Below are positions 52,382 to 61,138 of a stretch of 64,000 nt of DNA, one piece after another. A model generated the notes under the pieces. The model was given only the letters and a program-made list of their open reading frames with translations, searched no databases and was not told the origin of the DNA. The DNA comes from Croceibacterium_A sp035555595. Lineage in GTDB: Bacteria > Pseudomonadota > Alphaproteobacteria > Sphingomonadales > Sphingomonadaceae. A program made the translations under genes and the position numbers. Position 1 is the first letter of the stretch. Every line of letters starts with the position of its first letter. The stretch lies in NCBI GenBank assembly GCA_035555595.1, contig DATMGK010000073.1, forward strand, positions 12,532 to 76,531, in the 5' to 3' direction.

Positions 52382-53144
52382 CGGAGAAGCTGTAACCCGC
52401 GCCATAAAGCGTGGCGATGGCGTCGAATTCCGGGTCGCTCGCGCGGAACTTGCGGCGCAGGCGCTTTATATGGCTGTCCACTGTGCGATCATCGACGAAC
52501 ACGTCGTCGGGGTAGGCCGCATCCATCAGTTGATTGCGACTTTTGATCACGCCGGGCCGCTGCGCCAGTGCCTCCAGTATCAGGAATTCCGTCACCGTCA
52601 GGGAAACGGGCTGGGCGTCCCACATCACCCGGTGCCGGGCAGGGTCCATCGTCAGCCTGCCGCGCACGATGCCGGGGCCTTCGCCTACTACCGCATCGGG
52701 CTCGCGGCCCGCTTCCCGCGGGGGACCGGCGCGGCGCAGGATCGCATTGATCCGCGCCAGCAGCAGCGTCTGGCTGAACGGTTTGGAGATATAATCGTCC
52801 GCGCCCATCGCCAGACCGGCGGCCTCGTCCTGCTCCTCGTCCTTGCTGGTCAGGAAGATCACCGGCAGGTTCGACCGCTCCCGCAACCGGCGCAGCAGTT
52901 CCATCCCGTCCATGCGCGGCATCTTGATGTCGAACACGGCCAGATCCGGCGGGTTGTCCACCAGCGCCTTCAGCGCCGTTTCCCCATCGGAATAGACGCG
53001 CGTTGCATACCCTTCGGCCTGCAGCGCGATCGACAGGGTGGTCAGGATATTCCGGTCGTCATCGACCAGCGCGATGCTGCGCAGGTGCTCGCCGGGTGCG
53101 GCCCCCTGGGCTGGCGTCGGCGGTGCCGCGTCCCCGTGCATCAT
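52374..53144 (-). CDS. chvI: ChvI-type response regulator
   Basis: This OmpR-family regulator has 256 residues from the chosen ATG (MMHGDAAPPTPAQG). The receiver domain has IALVDDDRNIL, the phospho-Asp in LAVFDIKMPRMDG and the Lys in FLTSKDE. The DNA-binding winged helix ends with DRTVDSHIKRLRRKFR and GAGYSFSD. A TTG start 66 bases upstream is possible but less likely. It is the first gene of the operon and is divergent from pckA, which is a known target of this system in rhizobia and Agrobacterium. Confidence 0.94.
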   Translation of the reverse strand: MMHGDAAPPTPAQGAAPGEHLRSIALVDDDRNILTTLSIALQAEGYATRVYSDGETALKALVDNPPDLAVFDIKMPRMDGMELLRRLRERSNLPVIFLTSKDEEQDEAAGLAMGADDYISKPFSQTLLLARINAILRRAGPPREAGREPDAVVGEGPGIVRGRLTMDPARHRVMWDAQPVSLTVTEFLILEALAQRPGVIKSRNQLMDAAYPDDVFVDDRTVDSHIKRLRRKFRASDPEFDAIATLYGAGYSFSDG

Positions 53145-53440
53145 CGGGCGATCCCATTGAACGAACTGGCCATCCGCCTCACTCGTAAACAGATATACCG
53201 GCCGATACAATCGGACGCGGAACGTGCCTGCGCGCGCGTTGATTCTGCCTGCATGTCGGGCGTCATGAAACCCGGTTGCGTGGTTGCATGCAGTTTGACT
53301 TTCCCCAACGGACCGACCCGGTATGAAACGGATCGTCGCGGTTGCATCCGCGTGGTTTGACGGAAACGCCCGCGCGCACTATGCGCGCGCAGTAAGAGCC
53401 GGGCCTGTTTTCGGTGATATATATAAGGGAGAGTTCCCCA

Positions 53441-55036
53441 GTGACCGCTTCGCTTTTCGTGCCGCTTTCGCGGCAGGGTATTGATACCGGCGCCACCATT
53501 CGCGCCAACCTGGGCACTGCTGCCCTGGTCGAAGAATCCGTGCGCCGGAATGAGGGCTTGCTGGCCGCGCACGGCCCGCTGGTTGTTGAAACTGGCAAGC
53601 ACACCGGCCGCAGCGCGAAGGACAAGTTCATTGTCCGCGATGCAGAGACCGAAGACACCGTGTGGTGGGGCAAGGTCAACGTGCCGATGACGCCGGATCA
53701 CTTCGCCGCGCTGAAGGCCGATTTCATGAAGGCGCTGGCTGAAAAGGACACGCTCTATGTGGCGGACCTGTTCGGCGGTTCGCAGCCGGAACATCGCGTC
53801 AACGTGCGCGTGGTTACGGAACTGGCGTGGCACAGCCTGTTCGTGCGCACGCTGCTCGTTCGCCCGACTGCGGAAGAACTGGCTGGATTCGCGCCGGAAT
53901 ACACGATCATCGATCTGCCCAGCTTCCAGGCTGATCCGGAACGGCACGGCTGCCGCTCGGAAACGGTGGTTGCGGTCAACCTGTCCGAAAAGCTGATCCT
54001 GATCGGCGGCACGAAATATGCCGGCGAAATGAAGAAGAGCGTGTTCGGCATCCTCAATTACCTGCTGCCCGCGCGCGGCGTCATGCCGATGCATTGCAGC
54101 GCGAACATCGGTTCCGATGGCAAGACGGCGGTGTTCTTCGGCCTTTCCGGCACCGGTAAGACCACGCTTTCCGCAGATGCCAGCCGCACGCTGATCGGCG
54201 ATGACGAACATGGCTGGTCGGATACGGCTGTCTTCAACTTCGAAGGCGGTTGCTACGCTAAGATGATCCGTCTTTCTGCTGAGGCGGAGCCGGAGATTTA
54301 CGCCACCACGAAGATGTTCGGCACCGTGCTGGAAAACGTGGTGATCGATCGCGACACGCGCGAACTCGATCTGGATGACAACTCGCTCGCGGAAAACAGC
54401 CGCGGCGCCTATCCGATCGAATTCATCCCGAACGCCAGCGAGGAAAACCTCGGCCCCGTTCCGGCCAACGTGGTCATGCTCACGGCCGATGCGTTCGGCG
54501 TTCTGCCTCCGATCGCGCGCCTTACGCCTGATCAGGCGATGTATCACTTCCTCTCGGGCTACACCGCCAAGGTCGCGGGCACGGAAATCGGCGTCACCGA
54601 ACCAGAGGCGACGTTCAGCACCTGCTTCGGCGCGCCGTTCATGCCGCGTCATCCCAGCGTCTATGGCAACCTGCTGAAGGAACGGATTGCCAAGGGCGGG
54701 GTGCAGTGCTGGCTGCTCAACACCGGCTGGACGGGCGGCAAGTACGGCACCGGCAGCCGCATGCCGATCAAGGCCACGCGCGCGCTGCTCAACGCTGCGC
54801 TCGACGGCAGCCTGAACAACGCGGAATTCCGCAAGGATCCGAACTTCGGCTTTGACGTGCCGGTTGCGGTGGCGGGCGTGGACAGCGCCATCCTCGATCC
54901 GCGCTCCACCTGGGCGGACAAGGAAGAATACGACCGCACTGCTGAAAAACTGGTGCAGCTCTTCGTCGACAACTTCGCCCAGTTCGAAGCGCATGTTGAC
55001 GAAAGCGTGCGCAAGGCCGCCCCGCAGGCAGCCTGA
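53441..55036 (+). CDS. pckA: phosphoenolpyruvate carboxykinase (ATP)
   Basis: PckA makes phosphoenolpyruvate from oxaloacetate for gluconeogenesis. The 531-residue protein has the kinase P-loop in FFGLSGTGKTTLSADASR near residue 240, LIGDDEHGWSD, and the NTGWTGGKYGTGSRM motif of ATP-type enzymes. It starts at GTG 6 bases after AAGGGAGAG. About 300 bases separate it from the divergent chvI, enough for two regulated promoters. A hairpin follows the stop. Confidence 0.97.
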   Translation: MTASLFVPLSRQGIDTGATIRANLGTAALVEESVRRNEGLLAAHGPLVVETGKHTGRSAKDKFIVRDAETEDTVWWGKVNVPMTPDHFAALKADFMKALAEKDTLYVADLFGGSQPEHRVNVRVVTELAWHSLFVRTLLVRPTAEELAGFAPEYTIIDLPSFQADPERHGCRSETVVAVNLSEKLILIGGTKYAGEMKKSVFGILNYLLPARGVMPMHCSANIGSDGKTAVFFGLSGTGKTTLSADASRTLIGDDEHGWSDTAVFNFEGGCYAKMIRLSAEAEPEIYATTKMFGTVLENVVIDRDTRELDLDDNSLAENSRGAYPIEFIPNASEENLGPVPANVVMLTADAFGVLPPIARLTPDQAMYHFLSGYTAKVAGTEIGVTEPEATFSTCFGAPFMPRHPSVYGNLLKERIAKGGVQCWLLNTGWTGGKYGTGSRMPIKATRALLNAALDGSLNNAEFRKDPNFGFDVPVAVAGVDSAILDPRSTWADKEEYDRTAEKLVQLFVDNFAQFEAHVDESVRKAAPQAA

Positions 55037-55042
55037 TCGATA

Positions 55043-55070
55043 CTGCCCCTCTCCTGTGTGAGAGGGGCAG
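55043..55070 (+). terminator. terminator hairpin after pckA
   Basis: A perfect 11-base stem (CTGCCCCTCTC/GAGAGGGGCAG) with a 6-base loop begins 6 bases after the pckA stop. There is no U-tract, as is often seen in G+C-rich genomes. Confidence 0.65.
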
Positions 55071-55187
55071 CCGGGCCAGCGTATAACCCGCTGGCCCCGC
55101 GATCCTCTTCCCCGTCCGAATCCGCCTTGCGCCGCCGCGTGTAAGGCGCATCATGCTCATGGACGGGTGAATCAAGGAATCGCGAGC

Positions 55188-55553
55188 ATGAGCAGCATTT
55201 TCGACACCATTCTGAGCGGTATCGGCGGCGCGCCAAACGATGTGGCGAACCTTGCCAACAAGGTGGGCATCGATCCCTCGATGGCGGAAAAGGCCATTGC
55301 CGCGCTGGGCGTCGCGCATCAGCAGCAGGGCGATACGGTTGAAGCTGCCGCAGCGAAGACGGGGCTGCCCACCGGCACCTTGCGGCAGATCGTGGAACAG
55401 ATCGGCGGCGAAGGATCGCTGATGGAATTCGCCAATTCCCTGCAAAACAATCCCTATGCCAGCGGCATTCTGGGCAAGCTTGACCGGGATGGAGATGGCA
55501 GCGTGGTGGATGACATCACCGACATGGCCAAGGGCCTCTTCGGCAAGAACTGA
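55188..55553 (+). CDS. YidB/DUF937-like protein
   Basis: The 121-residue helical protein has SIFDTILSGIGGAPNDVANL and a short repeat-like helical middle. It ends with an EF-hand-like loop DRDGDGSVVDDITDMAKGLF, which matches the end of the 28.7 kb DUF937 protein (DLDGDGNPLDDI). The two are probably distant paralogues. Function is unknown. It is alone on its strand between pckA and the convergent HdeD gene. Confidence 0.82.
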   Translation: MSSIFDTILSGIGGAPNDVANLANKVGIDPSMAEKAIAALGVAHQQQGDTVEAAAAKTGLPTGTLRQIVEQIGGEGSLMEFANSLQNNPYASGILGKLDRDGDGSVVDDITDMAKGLFGKN

Positions 55554-55560
55554 GCTATGC

Positions 55561-55593
55561 GTGACGGCGGCGGCCCACTGGCCCCGCCGTCAC
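55561..55593. terminator. hairpin between convergent genes
   Basis: GTGACGGCGG and CCGCCGTCAC form a perfect 10-base stem around a 13-base loop that can itself pair partly. It lies between the YidB-like and HdeD-like genes and could serve both. Confidence 0.6.
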
Positions 55594-55598
55594 CCAAT

Positions 55599-56261
55599 TC
55601 ATTCGGCTGTCCGCGCCGCTGAACGCAGCCTCAGGCCCAGCGCCACCAGCGTGATCCCGCCGATCAGGGCATAGATCCCGATCAGCCAGGCGACTGACAG
55701 CGCGCTCACCGCCGGGTCGTTCACCGCGATATAGCCGATCGCCACAGCCAGCAGCAGCGACAGCACACCGGCCAGCGCCAGCAGCCACTCGCCCTCGATC
55801 ACCTTGCGCAGGCGGATCGCGGCCATGATCTGCAACACCCCGGTCACGCCCGCCCAGGCACCGATCATCACGACGGAAACGAACGCAAAGGCGAATGTCG
55901 AAAGCACGGGAAACAGTATGAACAGCACGCCGATCGCGATGCCGACCAGCCCGGAAAACAGCAGGGATCCCCACCGCTCGCTGCTATGCCGGGCGCCGCG
56001 CACGGCGGCGATCACCGAAAACACGCCATCCGCGAAACTGAACGCGGCGAACAACATCACGAAGGCGAACAGCGTCGGCCCTGGCCAGGCAAAGGCCAGA
56101 ATACCCAGCACTATCAGCGCGGCCCCCCGTGCAACCAGCCAGCCCCAGTTGCGCTGCGGTAACGAGAACATGGCAGCCGTGAATCCCAGGCCTTCCGGCA
56201 CAGGGTCCAACGGGGTGGGGCGGGATGGAAATGGGGGTGTGGACGTATCGGTAGCGGTCAT
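55599..56261 (-). CDS. HdeD-like (DUF308) membrane protein
   Basis: The 220-residue protein has a Pro-rich N-terminal tail and six transmembrane helices in pairs, with the HdeD hallmarks NWGWLVARGAALIVLGILAF and GSLLFSGLVGIAIGVLFIL. HdeD in E. coli is linked to acid resistance, but most relatives are uncharacterised. The start chosen is MTATDTSTPP; a longer start 30 bases upstream is possible. It is convergent with the YidB-like gene. Confidence 0.88.
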   Translation of the reverse strand: MTATDTSTPPFPSRPTPLDPVPEGLGFTAAMFSLPQRNWGWLVARGAALIVLGILAFAWPGPTLFAFVMLFAAFSFADGVFSVIAAVRGARHSSERWGSLLFSGLVGIAIGVLFILFPVLSTFAFAFVSVVMIGAWAGVTGVLQIMAAIRLRKVIEGEWLLALAGVLSLLLAVAIGYIAVNDPAVSALSVAWLIGIYALIGGITLVALGLRLRSAARTAE

Positions 56262-56394
56262 GGCTCGATCCTCCTGCCGCATCAAACGCACGGATCGCCG
56301 TCTTGCTCCCGCATGATCTTCGCCCTGTTAGCCCAAAATAAACCAACGTCCGCCTAGGGAATCCGGGCGCGGCAAGCGCGCAGGCAGGCGAACG

Positions 56395-58638
56395 ATGGCT
56401 GTACGGAGCATATTGAAAGGGTTGGCGCGCAGCGGCTCCGCCGCCACGCATTCTCCCGCCAACACCGCCGCTACAGTCATCTGCGCGGAAGACAGCGCCC
56501 GTCGCCTACAGGTGCTCGACGAATTCGAACGCGCCGGCATCGGCTGGATATGGGCTTCCGATGCGGAAGGGCGCCTGATCTATCTCTCCGGCGACGCGAT
56601 TGAAAAGCTGGGCCGCTCGGCGGACAGCGTTCTCGCCCGGCCACTGGTCGCCTTGTTTGAAACGGATTCCGACAATCCTGATGAATGCAACGGCCGCCCG
56701 CTGAACTTCCAGCTCAACGCGCGCAGCCGCATCAACCAGTTGATCGTCCGCGTCGTGGGGGAGGGGGATCGCAGGCTTGCCCGGTCGACATGGTGGGCGC
56801 TTTCCGGCCATCCGCTGTTTGGGGAAGACGGTGTTTTCCTCGGCTATCGCGGCAGTGCCAAGGATGTCACCGCCGAATACGAACGCAAGATACTCGATGC
56901 GCGCATGGCGGAATACGATGCGCTGACCGGCCTCGCCAACCGGCACCGCATGAACAGGCGGCTCGAAAGCGTCCTTGCCGCCTATCGCACCGCCCGCCGG
57001 GCCTGTGCGCTGATGATGCTTGATCTGGACCGGTTCAAACACGTCAACGACACCATGGGCCATCCGGCGGGTGACGAACTGCTGCGTCAGGTTGCGGATC
57101 GGCTGCGCTCAATCGTTGGCAATCGGGGTGAAATCGGCCGCATGGGCGGTGACGAGTTTCAGGTGATCCTGCCCGATATGGATGATCGCGGGGCACTCGG
57201 CGATCTCGCCAGCAAGATCATCCAGATCGTGTCGCAACCCTATCCGATAGATGGCAAGCGCGCGATCATCGGCACCAGCGTGGGCGTGGCTATCGCGCCC
57301 TACGACGGTATCGACCGGGACGAGATTACCCGCGCGTCGGACCTTGCGCTCTACGCGGCGAAGAACGGCGGGCGCGGCCAGTTCCGCTTCTACTCATCCG
57401 ACCTGAAGGACGAGGAGGAGGAACGCCGCCTCCTGCTCGATGATTTGCGTCAGGCGCTGGCGACGGACCAGCTTCAGCTCCACTACCAGCCGGTTGTCCG
57501 CACGCAGGATAATGTCGTGGTCGGGCTGGAAGGGCTGATGCGCTGGCAGCATCCGGAACGCGGCGATGTCTCGCCCCGCATCTTCATTCCGGCGGCGGAG
57601 GAATCCAGCCTCATCAGCCAGCTTGGCGAATGGGCGCTGAACCGCGCCTGCCGTGACGCGATGCAGTGGCCGGACAGTGTGCGCGTGGCGATCAACGTTT
57701 CGGCGGTTCAGTTCAACAGCGATGGCTTCATCGGCGTAGTGTCTCAGGCGCTGGCCGAATCCGGCATCGCTGCGGATCGGCTGGAACTGGAACTGACCGA
57801 AAGCGTGTTCATGGGCGACAGCGAACAGACGGATCGCACGTTCAAGGCGCTCAAGGAACTGGGCGTGCGGCTGGCGCTGGATGATTTCGGCACCGGCTAT
57901 TCCTCGCTCAGCTATCTGCGCTCTGCCCCGTTCGACAAACTGAAGGTCGACAAGAGCTTCGTCGATTCCTGCACCCAGCAGGATCAGAACAGCGCCAAGA
58001 TCATCACCGCGATCATCGGCCTGTCCGAGGCGCTGGGCATGGAAACCACGGTTGAGGGGGTGGAGGCGTTCGACCAGTTCAACCTCGTGTGCGAACGGGG
58101 CGCCCGATACATTCAGGGCTGGATCTATTCGAAGGCGGTTCCTTTTGAGGAGATCGTCGAACGCATGGCCAGCGGTGACATGCGTCTGGAACCTTCCGGC
58201 CCTGAAAAGCATCGGGAGGAACGACGCACGGTCTATCGCCGGGTGGGCGTGATTCACGACGATCACCGATATGACGCCGTCATGCGCGACTTGTCGAAAA
58301 CCGGCGCCCGGATCGATGGCCTGCTGGGCGTGCCTGTCGGAACCGGGCTGGTTCTCGATCTGGGGGAGGGGCAACTGGCCGTGGGCACGGTGGCACGCAG
58401 CGAGGAAGCGACCATCGCCATCGAATTCGAAACGCCGCTGGTCGGCGACGGCGCGGGCGGGCTCTGCACGCGCCACCGCGTATCGCCCTATGCCCTCGCG
58501 GCGGCGGGGATGCCGCTGGCCGCGTTACCGCCGGGAAATTACCCGCTGGCGACCCCTGCTGGCACGCCGGGCGCCTCCCAAGGCAGCAAGCCACGTTTCA
58601 TGCAGGTGGTGCCATCCACAGGCGCACAGGCCGCCTGA
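56395..58638 (+). CDS. PAS-GGDEF-EAL-PilZ cyclic-di-GMP protein
   Basis: The 747-residue cytosolic protein has four domains. A PAS domain (about residues 40-165) is followed by a GGDEF domain with RMGGDEFQV (about 175-335). An EAL domain (about 345-600) has LEGLMRW, NVSAVQ, LELTESVFM, LDDFGTGYSSL and TVEGVEAF. A PilZ domain follows (about 605-700), with RRTVYRR and DLSKTGARI. Both enzyme sites look intact (the EAL triplet reads EGL), and the PilZ motifs suggest that the protein also binds the product. It has no membrane segment. Confidence 0.93.
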   Translation: MAVRSILKGLARSGSAATHSPANTAATVICAEDSARRLQVLDEFERAGIGWIWASDAEGRLIYLSGDAIEKLGRSADSVLARPLVALFETDSDNPDECNGRPLNFQLNARSRINQLIVRVVGEGDRRLARSTWWALSGHPLFGEDGVFLGYRGSAKDVTAEYERKILDARMAEYDALTGLANRHRMNRRLESVLAAYRTARRACALMMLDLDRFKHVNDTMGHPAGDELLRQVADRLRSIVGNRGEIGRMGGDEFQVILPDMDDRGALGDLASKIIQIVSQPYPIDGKRAIIGTSVGVAIAPYDGIDRDEITRASDLALYAAKNGGRGQFRFYSSDLKDEEEERRLLLDDLRQALATDQLQLHYQPVVRTQDNVVVGLEGLMRWQHPERGDVSPRIFIPAAEESSLISQLGEWALNRACRDAMQWPDSVRVAINVSAVQFNSDGFIGVVSQALAESGIAADRLELELTESVFMGDSEQTDRTFKALKELGVRLALDDFGTGYSSLSYLRSAPFDKLKVDKSFVDSCTQQDQNSAKIITAIIGLSEALGMETTVEGVEAFDQFNLVCERGARYIQGWIYSKAVPFEEIVERMASGDMRLEPSGPEKHREERRTVYRRVGVIHDDHRYDAVMRDLSKTGARIDGLLGVPVGTGLVLDLGEGQLAVGTVARSEEATIAIEFETPLVGDGAGGLCTRHRVSPYALAAAGMPLAALPPGNYPLATPAGTPGASQGSKPRFMQVVPSTGAQAA

Positions 58639-58692
58639 CCGGCTGGCAATACGGATAAAGCGCGGAACGCTTCGTTAGTCAGCGCTTTGTAG

Positions 58693-58917
58693 ATGCTAAT
58701 CATGGGCGCACTATCCAAATCCACCGACAGCACGCACGCCTTGCCAGAGCTGGCGCACGAACTCGCCAACCTGTTGCAGGTGGTGAACGGCAATCTCGAA
58801 CTGTTGGACGAACGCGTCGCTGACGAACCGGCACGGCGCTACCTGACCAACGCCCGCCTAGCCGCCGCCCATCTGGGCGAACTCAGCCGCGTGCTGTCGT
58901 CAAAGGTGCGAAGCTAG
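58693..58917 (+). CDS. HisKA-like mini-protein
   Basis: The 74-residue protein resembles only the dimerisation/phospho-acceptor helices of a histidine kinase: LPELAHELANLLQVVNGNLE, with His-Glu followed by a second helix RRYLTNARLAAAHLGELSRV. There is no ATPase domain. It may be an orphan four-helix-bundle partner or phosphotransfer protein, or the remnant of a larger kinase. It follows the cyclic-di-GMP gene after 54 bases on the same strand. Confidence 0.6.
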   Translation: MLIMGALSKSTDSTHALPELAHELANLLQVVNGNLELLDERVADEPARRYLTNARLAAAHLGELSRVLSSKVRS

Positions 58918-58968
58918 GGCGTAGGGCCTAGGCCGATCGGCGCTGGCAGAACTGAACGTCGATTGGCC

Positions 58969-59706
58969 CTAGACCCCCGCATACCACTGGTATCCCCGGT
59001 CCTCCCAGTATCCGCCCTGACCGCCTTCTATGTCGTCGAAGCTGTCGACCGCTTCGATGGCGGTGAGATACTTGGCATGTTTGTAGCCTAGCTGCCGCTC
59101 TATCCGCAGCCTCAGCGGTGCGCCGTTCGCCTCTGGCAGGGGTTCGCCGTTCAGCTCGTGCGCGATGATCGTCTGCGGATGATGCGCGTCATCCATGTCG
59201 CAGCTTTCGTAATAATAGGCGCCGCCCAGCGTGTCGGCGCAGCGGAAAATCAGATATCGAGCCTCTGGCTTCAGCCCGGCCATGTCCAGGATCGTGGAAA
59301 GCTGCGGCCCGGTCCACTGGCCGATCGCGCTCCACCCCTCCACGCAGTCATGCCGCGTGATCTGGGTCCGCTGGGGCAGGGCGCGCAACTCGTCCATCGA
59401 CAGGCTCAGTTCCCGCTCCACCAGCCCGCGCACTTGCAGGCGCCACGCGACAAAGCCGTTTTCCAGACCCTCGTTATAGGCGGGTGTGCCCACGCCGATG
59501 CTGCCGTTGCCGCGAAAGAACGGGGAAATGTCGGCCTTGCTGTATTCGCGCGCCATGGCCGGCCTGCCGCCCAGCGTGCGCTGCGCGGTGCGGCTCACTG
59601 TTTCGGCCCCGTCCACCAATGTGCCGAACCATTCGGTCTTGCCGATCTTCGAACAGCCGGTGGTGAACAGCGCCGCGATACCGGCCAGGATGTTACGCCG
59701 CTTCAT
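58969..59706 (-). CDS. molybdopterin-dependent oxidoreductase (sulfite oxidase/MsrP fold)
   Basis: The 245-residue protein has an N-terminal KRRNILAG with a hydrophobic stretch ending TTGC, so it may be a Tat-type lipoprotein. It carries an oxidoreductase molybdopterin-binding domain with TRHDCVEGWSAIGQWTG (the molybdenum Cys), CADTLGGAYYYESCDMDDA and GAPLRLRIERQLGYKHAKYL. The start overlaps the end of a cytochrome b561 gene by 14 bases, which suggests that the haem protein feeds electrons to it, as MsrQ does for MsrP. The substrate is unknown. Confidence 0.9.
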   Translation of the reverse strand: MKRRNILAGIAALFTTGCSKIGKTEWFGTLVDGAETVSRTAQRTLGGRPAMAREYSKADISPFFRGNGSIGVGTPAYNEGLENGFVAWRLQVRGLVERELSLSMDELRALPQRTQITRHDCVEGWSAIGQWTGPQLSTILDMAGLKPEARYLIFRCADTLGGAYYYESCDMDDAHHPQTIIAHELNGEPLPEANGAPLRLRIERQLGYKHAKYLTAIEAVDSFDDIEGGQGGYWEDRGYQWYAGV

Positions 59707-60370
59707 CGATGCGCCCTCCGGTGATCATGTCGCGCAGGTTCCTCAGCGGCTTGTTCAGCAGCACCAGAAGCACATGCACGACGAAGAAGGCGAACACGCT
59801 CCACGCCACGATGAAGTGGATCGACCGCGCGCTTTGCCGCCCACCGAACATCGGTGTCAGCCATGACCACGCGGCGTCCATGCCGGGGCTCATCGCCATG
59901 CCGGTCAGCACCATCAGCGGCAGCAGCACGAAGATGACCACGGCATAGGCCAGTTTCTGCAACGTGTTGTATTTGCCCGCGCTGTGCGTGAAATCGAACC
60001 GCAGATGCGCGCGGATGTCGGCCCATATCGCCGGCCAGCGCCGTTCCTCCCGCCCCGGCACGATATCGCGCCGGGCATGGCCGGTCAGCAGCGCGCCCGC
60101 GATGAACAGCAGCAGCGAGATCGAAAACACCCATGCGAACAGCACATGCCAGTCGCGCGCGCCGCCAAGGCTGTAGTAATTCGGGATCGTCGCCCATCCG
60201 GGGAAACGCATGACGTGCATCCACGCATCTTTGGGATCGAAGCCCCATTCGCCCCAATAGAGATGGCGATGCGCGTTGGAGATATTCAGTCCCGACATGA
60301 ACAGGATCGCGACGCTTATCAGGTTTACCCAGTGCCAAATCCGCGTGCCGAGGGCGTGACGCCTCTTCAT
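59693..60370 (-). CDS. cytochrome b561-type membrane haem protein
   Basis: The 225-residue protein has four membrane helices with His pairs suited to b-type haem: RIWHWVNL, ARDWHVLFAWVF, and RSIHFIVAWSVFAFFVVHVL. It passes electrons between quinones and the periplasmic oxidoreductase encoded next to it, with which it overlaps. The ATG gives MKRRHALGTRIWHWVNL; upstream Arg-rich sequence is not part of the protein. It follows an SDR gene with a 4-base overlap. Confidence 0.9.
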   Translation of the reverse strand: MKRRHALGTRIWHWVNLISVAILFMSGLNISNAHRHLYWGEWGFDPKDAWMHVMRFPGWATIPNYYSLGGARDWHVLFAWVFSISLLLFIAGALLTGHARRDIVPGREERRWPAIWADIRAHLRFDFTHSAGKYNTLQKLAYAVVIFVLLPLMVLTGMAMSPGMDAAWSWLTPMFGGRQSARSIHFIVAWSVFAFFVVHVLLVLLNKPLRNLRDMITGGRIDEAA

Positions 60371-61128
60371 CCGCCGTCTCCTTCGCGGGCGAGATACATC
60401 ACGTCGCGCGGTTGGGCGAGCATGTGCTGCCCTGAATCCACGAACAGCGTCTGCCCGCTCGCCAGTGGCCCGCTGGCAAGAAACCATGCGGCCTCAGCGA
60501 CTTCGTCGGCAGAGGTGCGGCGCTTCAGCAGGTTCAGCCGGTGCGAGATGTCCGCGTCCCCCTCTGCCTGATCGTGGCTTGCCAGAATGGCTCCGGGGGC
60601 GAGGGCGTAGATCCGGTCCGCCGGGTCTGATGCCATGGCCAGCATCGGCACAGTGGCGGCCATCGCGTGCTTGCTCATCGTATAGCTGAAGAAATCGGGA
60701 TTGGGGTTGGCGATCTTCTGATCCGTCACCTGAATCACCCGTCGCCCCACCGCTGACCGCGCCTGCCGCAGATAAGTTTGCGCCATCAGTGCCGGGGTAC
60801 TGGCGTTGACCTGCATCGCTTCCCAGCCGATCCCGATGTCCAGCGCCCGCGCGTCGTCTGGCCGGAATACCGACGCCGAATTGATCAGTGCGCGCCAGTC
60901 ATCCAGCCGCTCCGCCAACTCGCTCACCGCCGCTACCGCCGCCGCGCTGTCGGCCAGATCGAAGCGCACCACTTCCGCACTCGGCAGTTCCGCCGCCAGC
61001 GCCTCTGCCTCCGCCACGGATCTGTTGCAGTGGATCGCCACATGCCACCCGCCCGCGCCGAACCTGCGGCTGATCGCCGCGCCTATCCGCCGCGCGCCGC
61101 CGGTTACGAGGACGGCGGGCGTCGTCAT
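60367..61128 (-). CDS. short-chain dehydrogenase/reductase, FolM/pteridine-reductase-like
   Basis: The 253-residue SDR has the cofactor loop VTGGARRIG, NSASVF where NNAS is usual, the catalytic Tyr/Lys in FSYTMSKHA, and FVDSGQHM at the end. The ARRIG loop and the SGQ end are seen in dihydromonapterin and pteridine reductases, so a pterin substrate is possible, but this is inference. The start is ATG after the MerR gene; a start 24 bases upstream would overlap it. It overlaps the cytochrome b561 gene. Confidence 0.85.
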   Translation of the reverse strand: MTTPAVLVTGGARRIGAAISRRFGAGGWHVAIHCNRSVAEAEALAAELPSAEVVRFDLADSAAAVAAVSELAERLDDWRALINSASVFRPDDARALDIGIGWEAMQVNASTPALMAQTYLRQARSAVGRRVIQVTDQKIANPNPDFFSYTMSKHAMAATVPMLAMASDPADRIYALAPGAILASHDQAEGDADISHRLNLLKRRTSADEVAEAAWFLASGPLASGQTLFVDSGQHMLAQPRDVMYLAREGDGG

Positions 61129-61138
61129 GCGGCCACGT

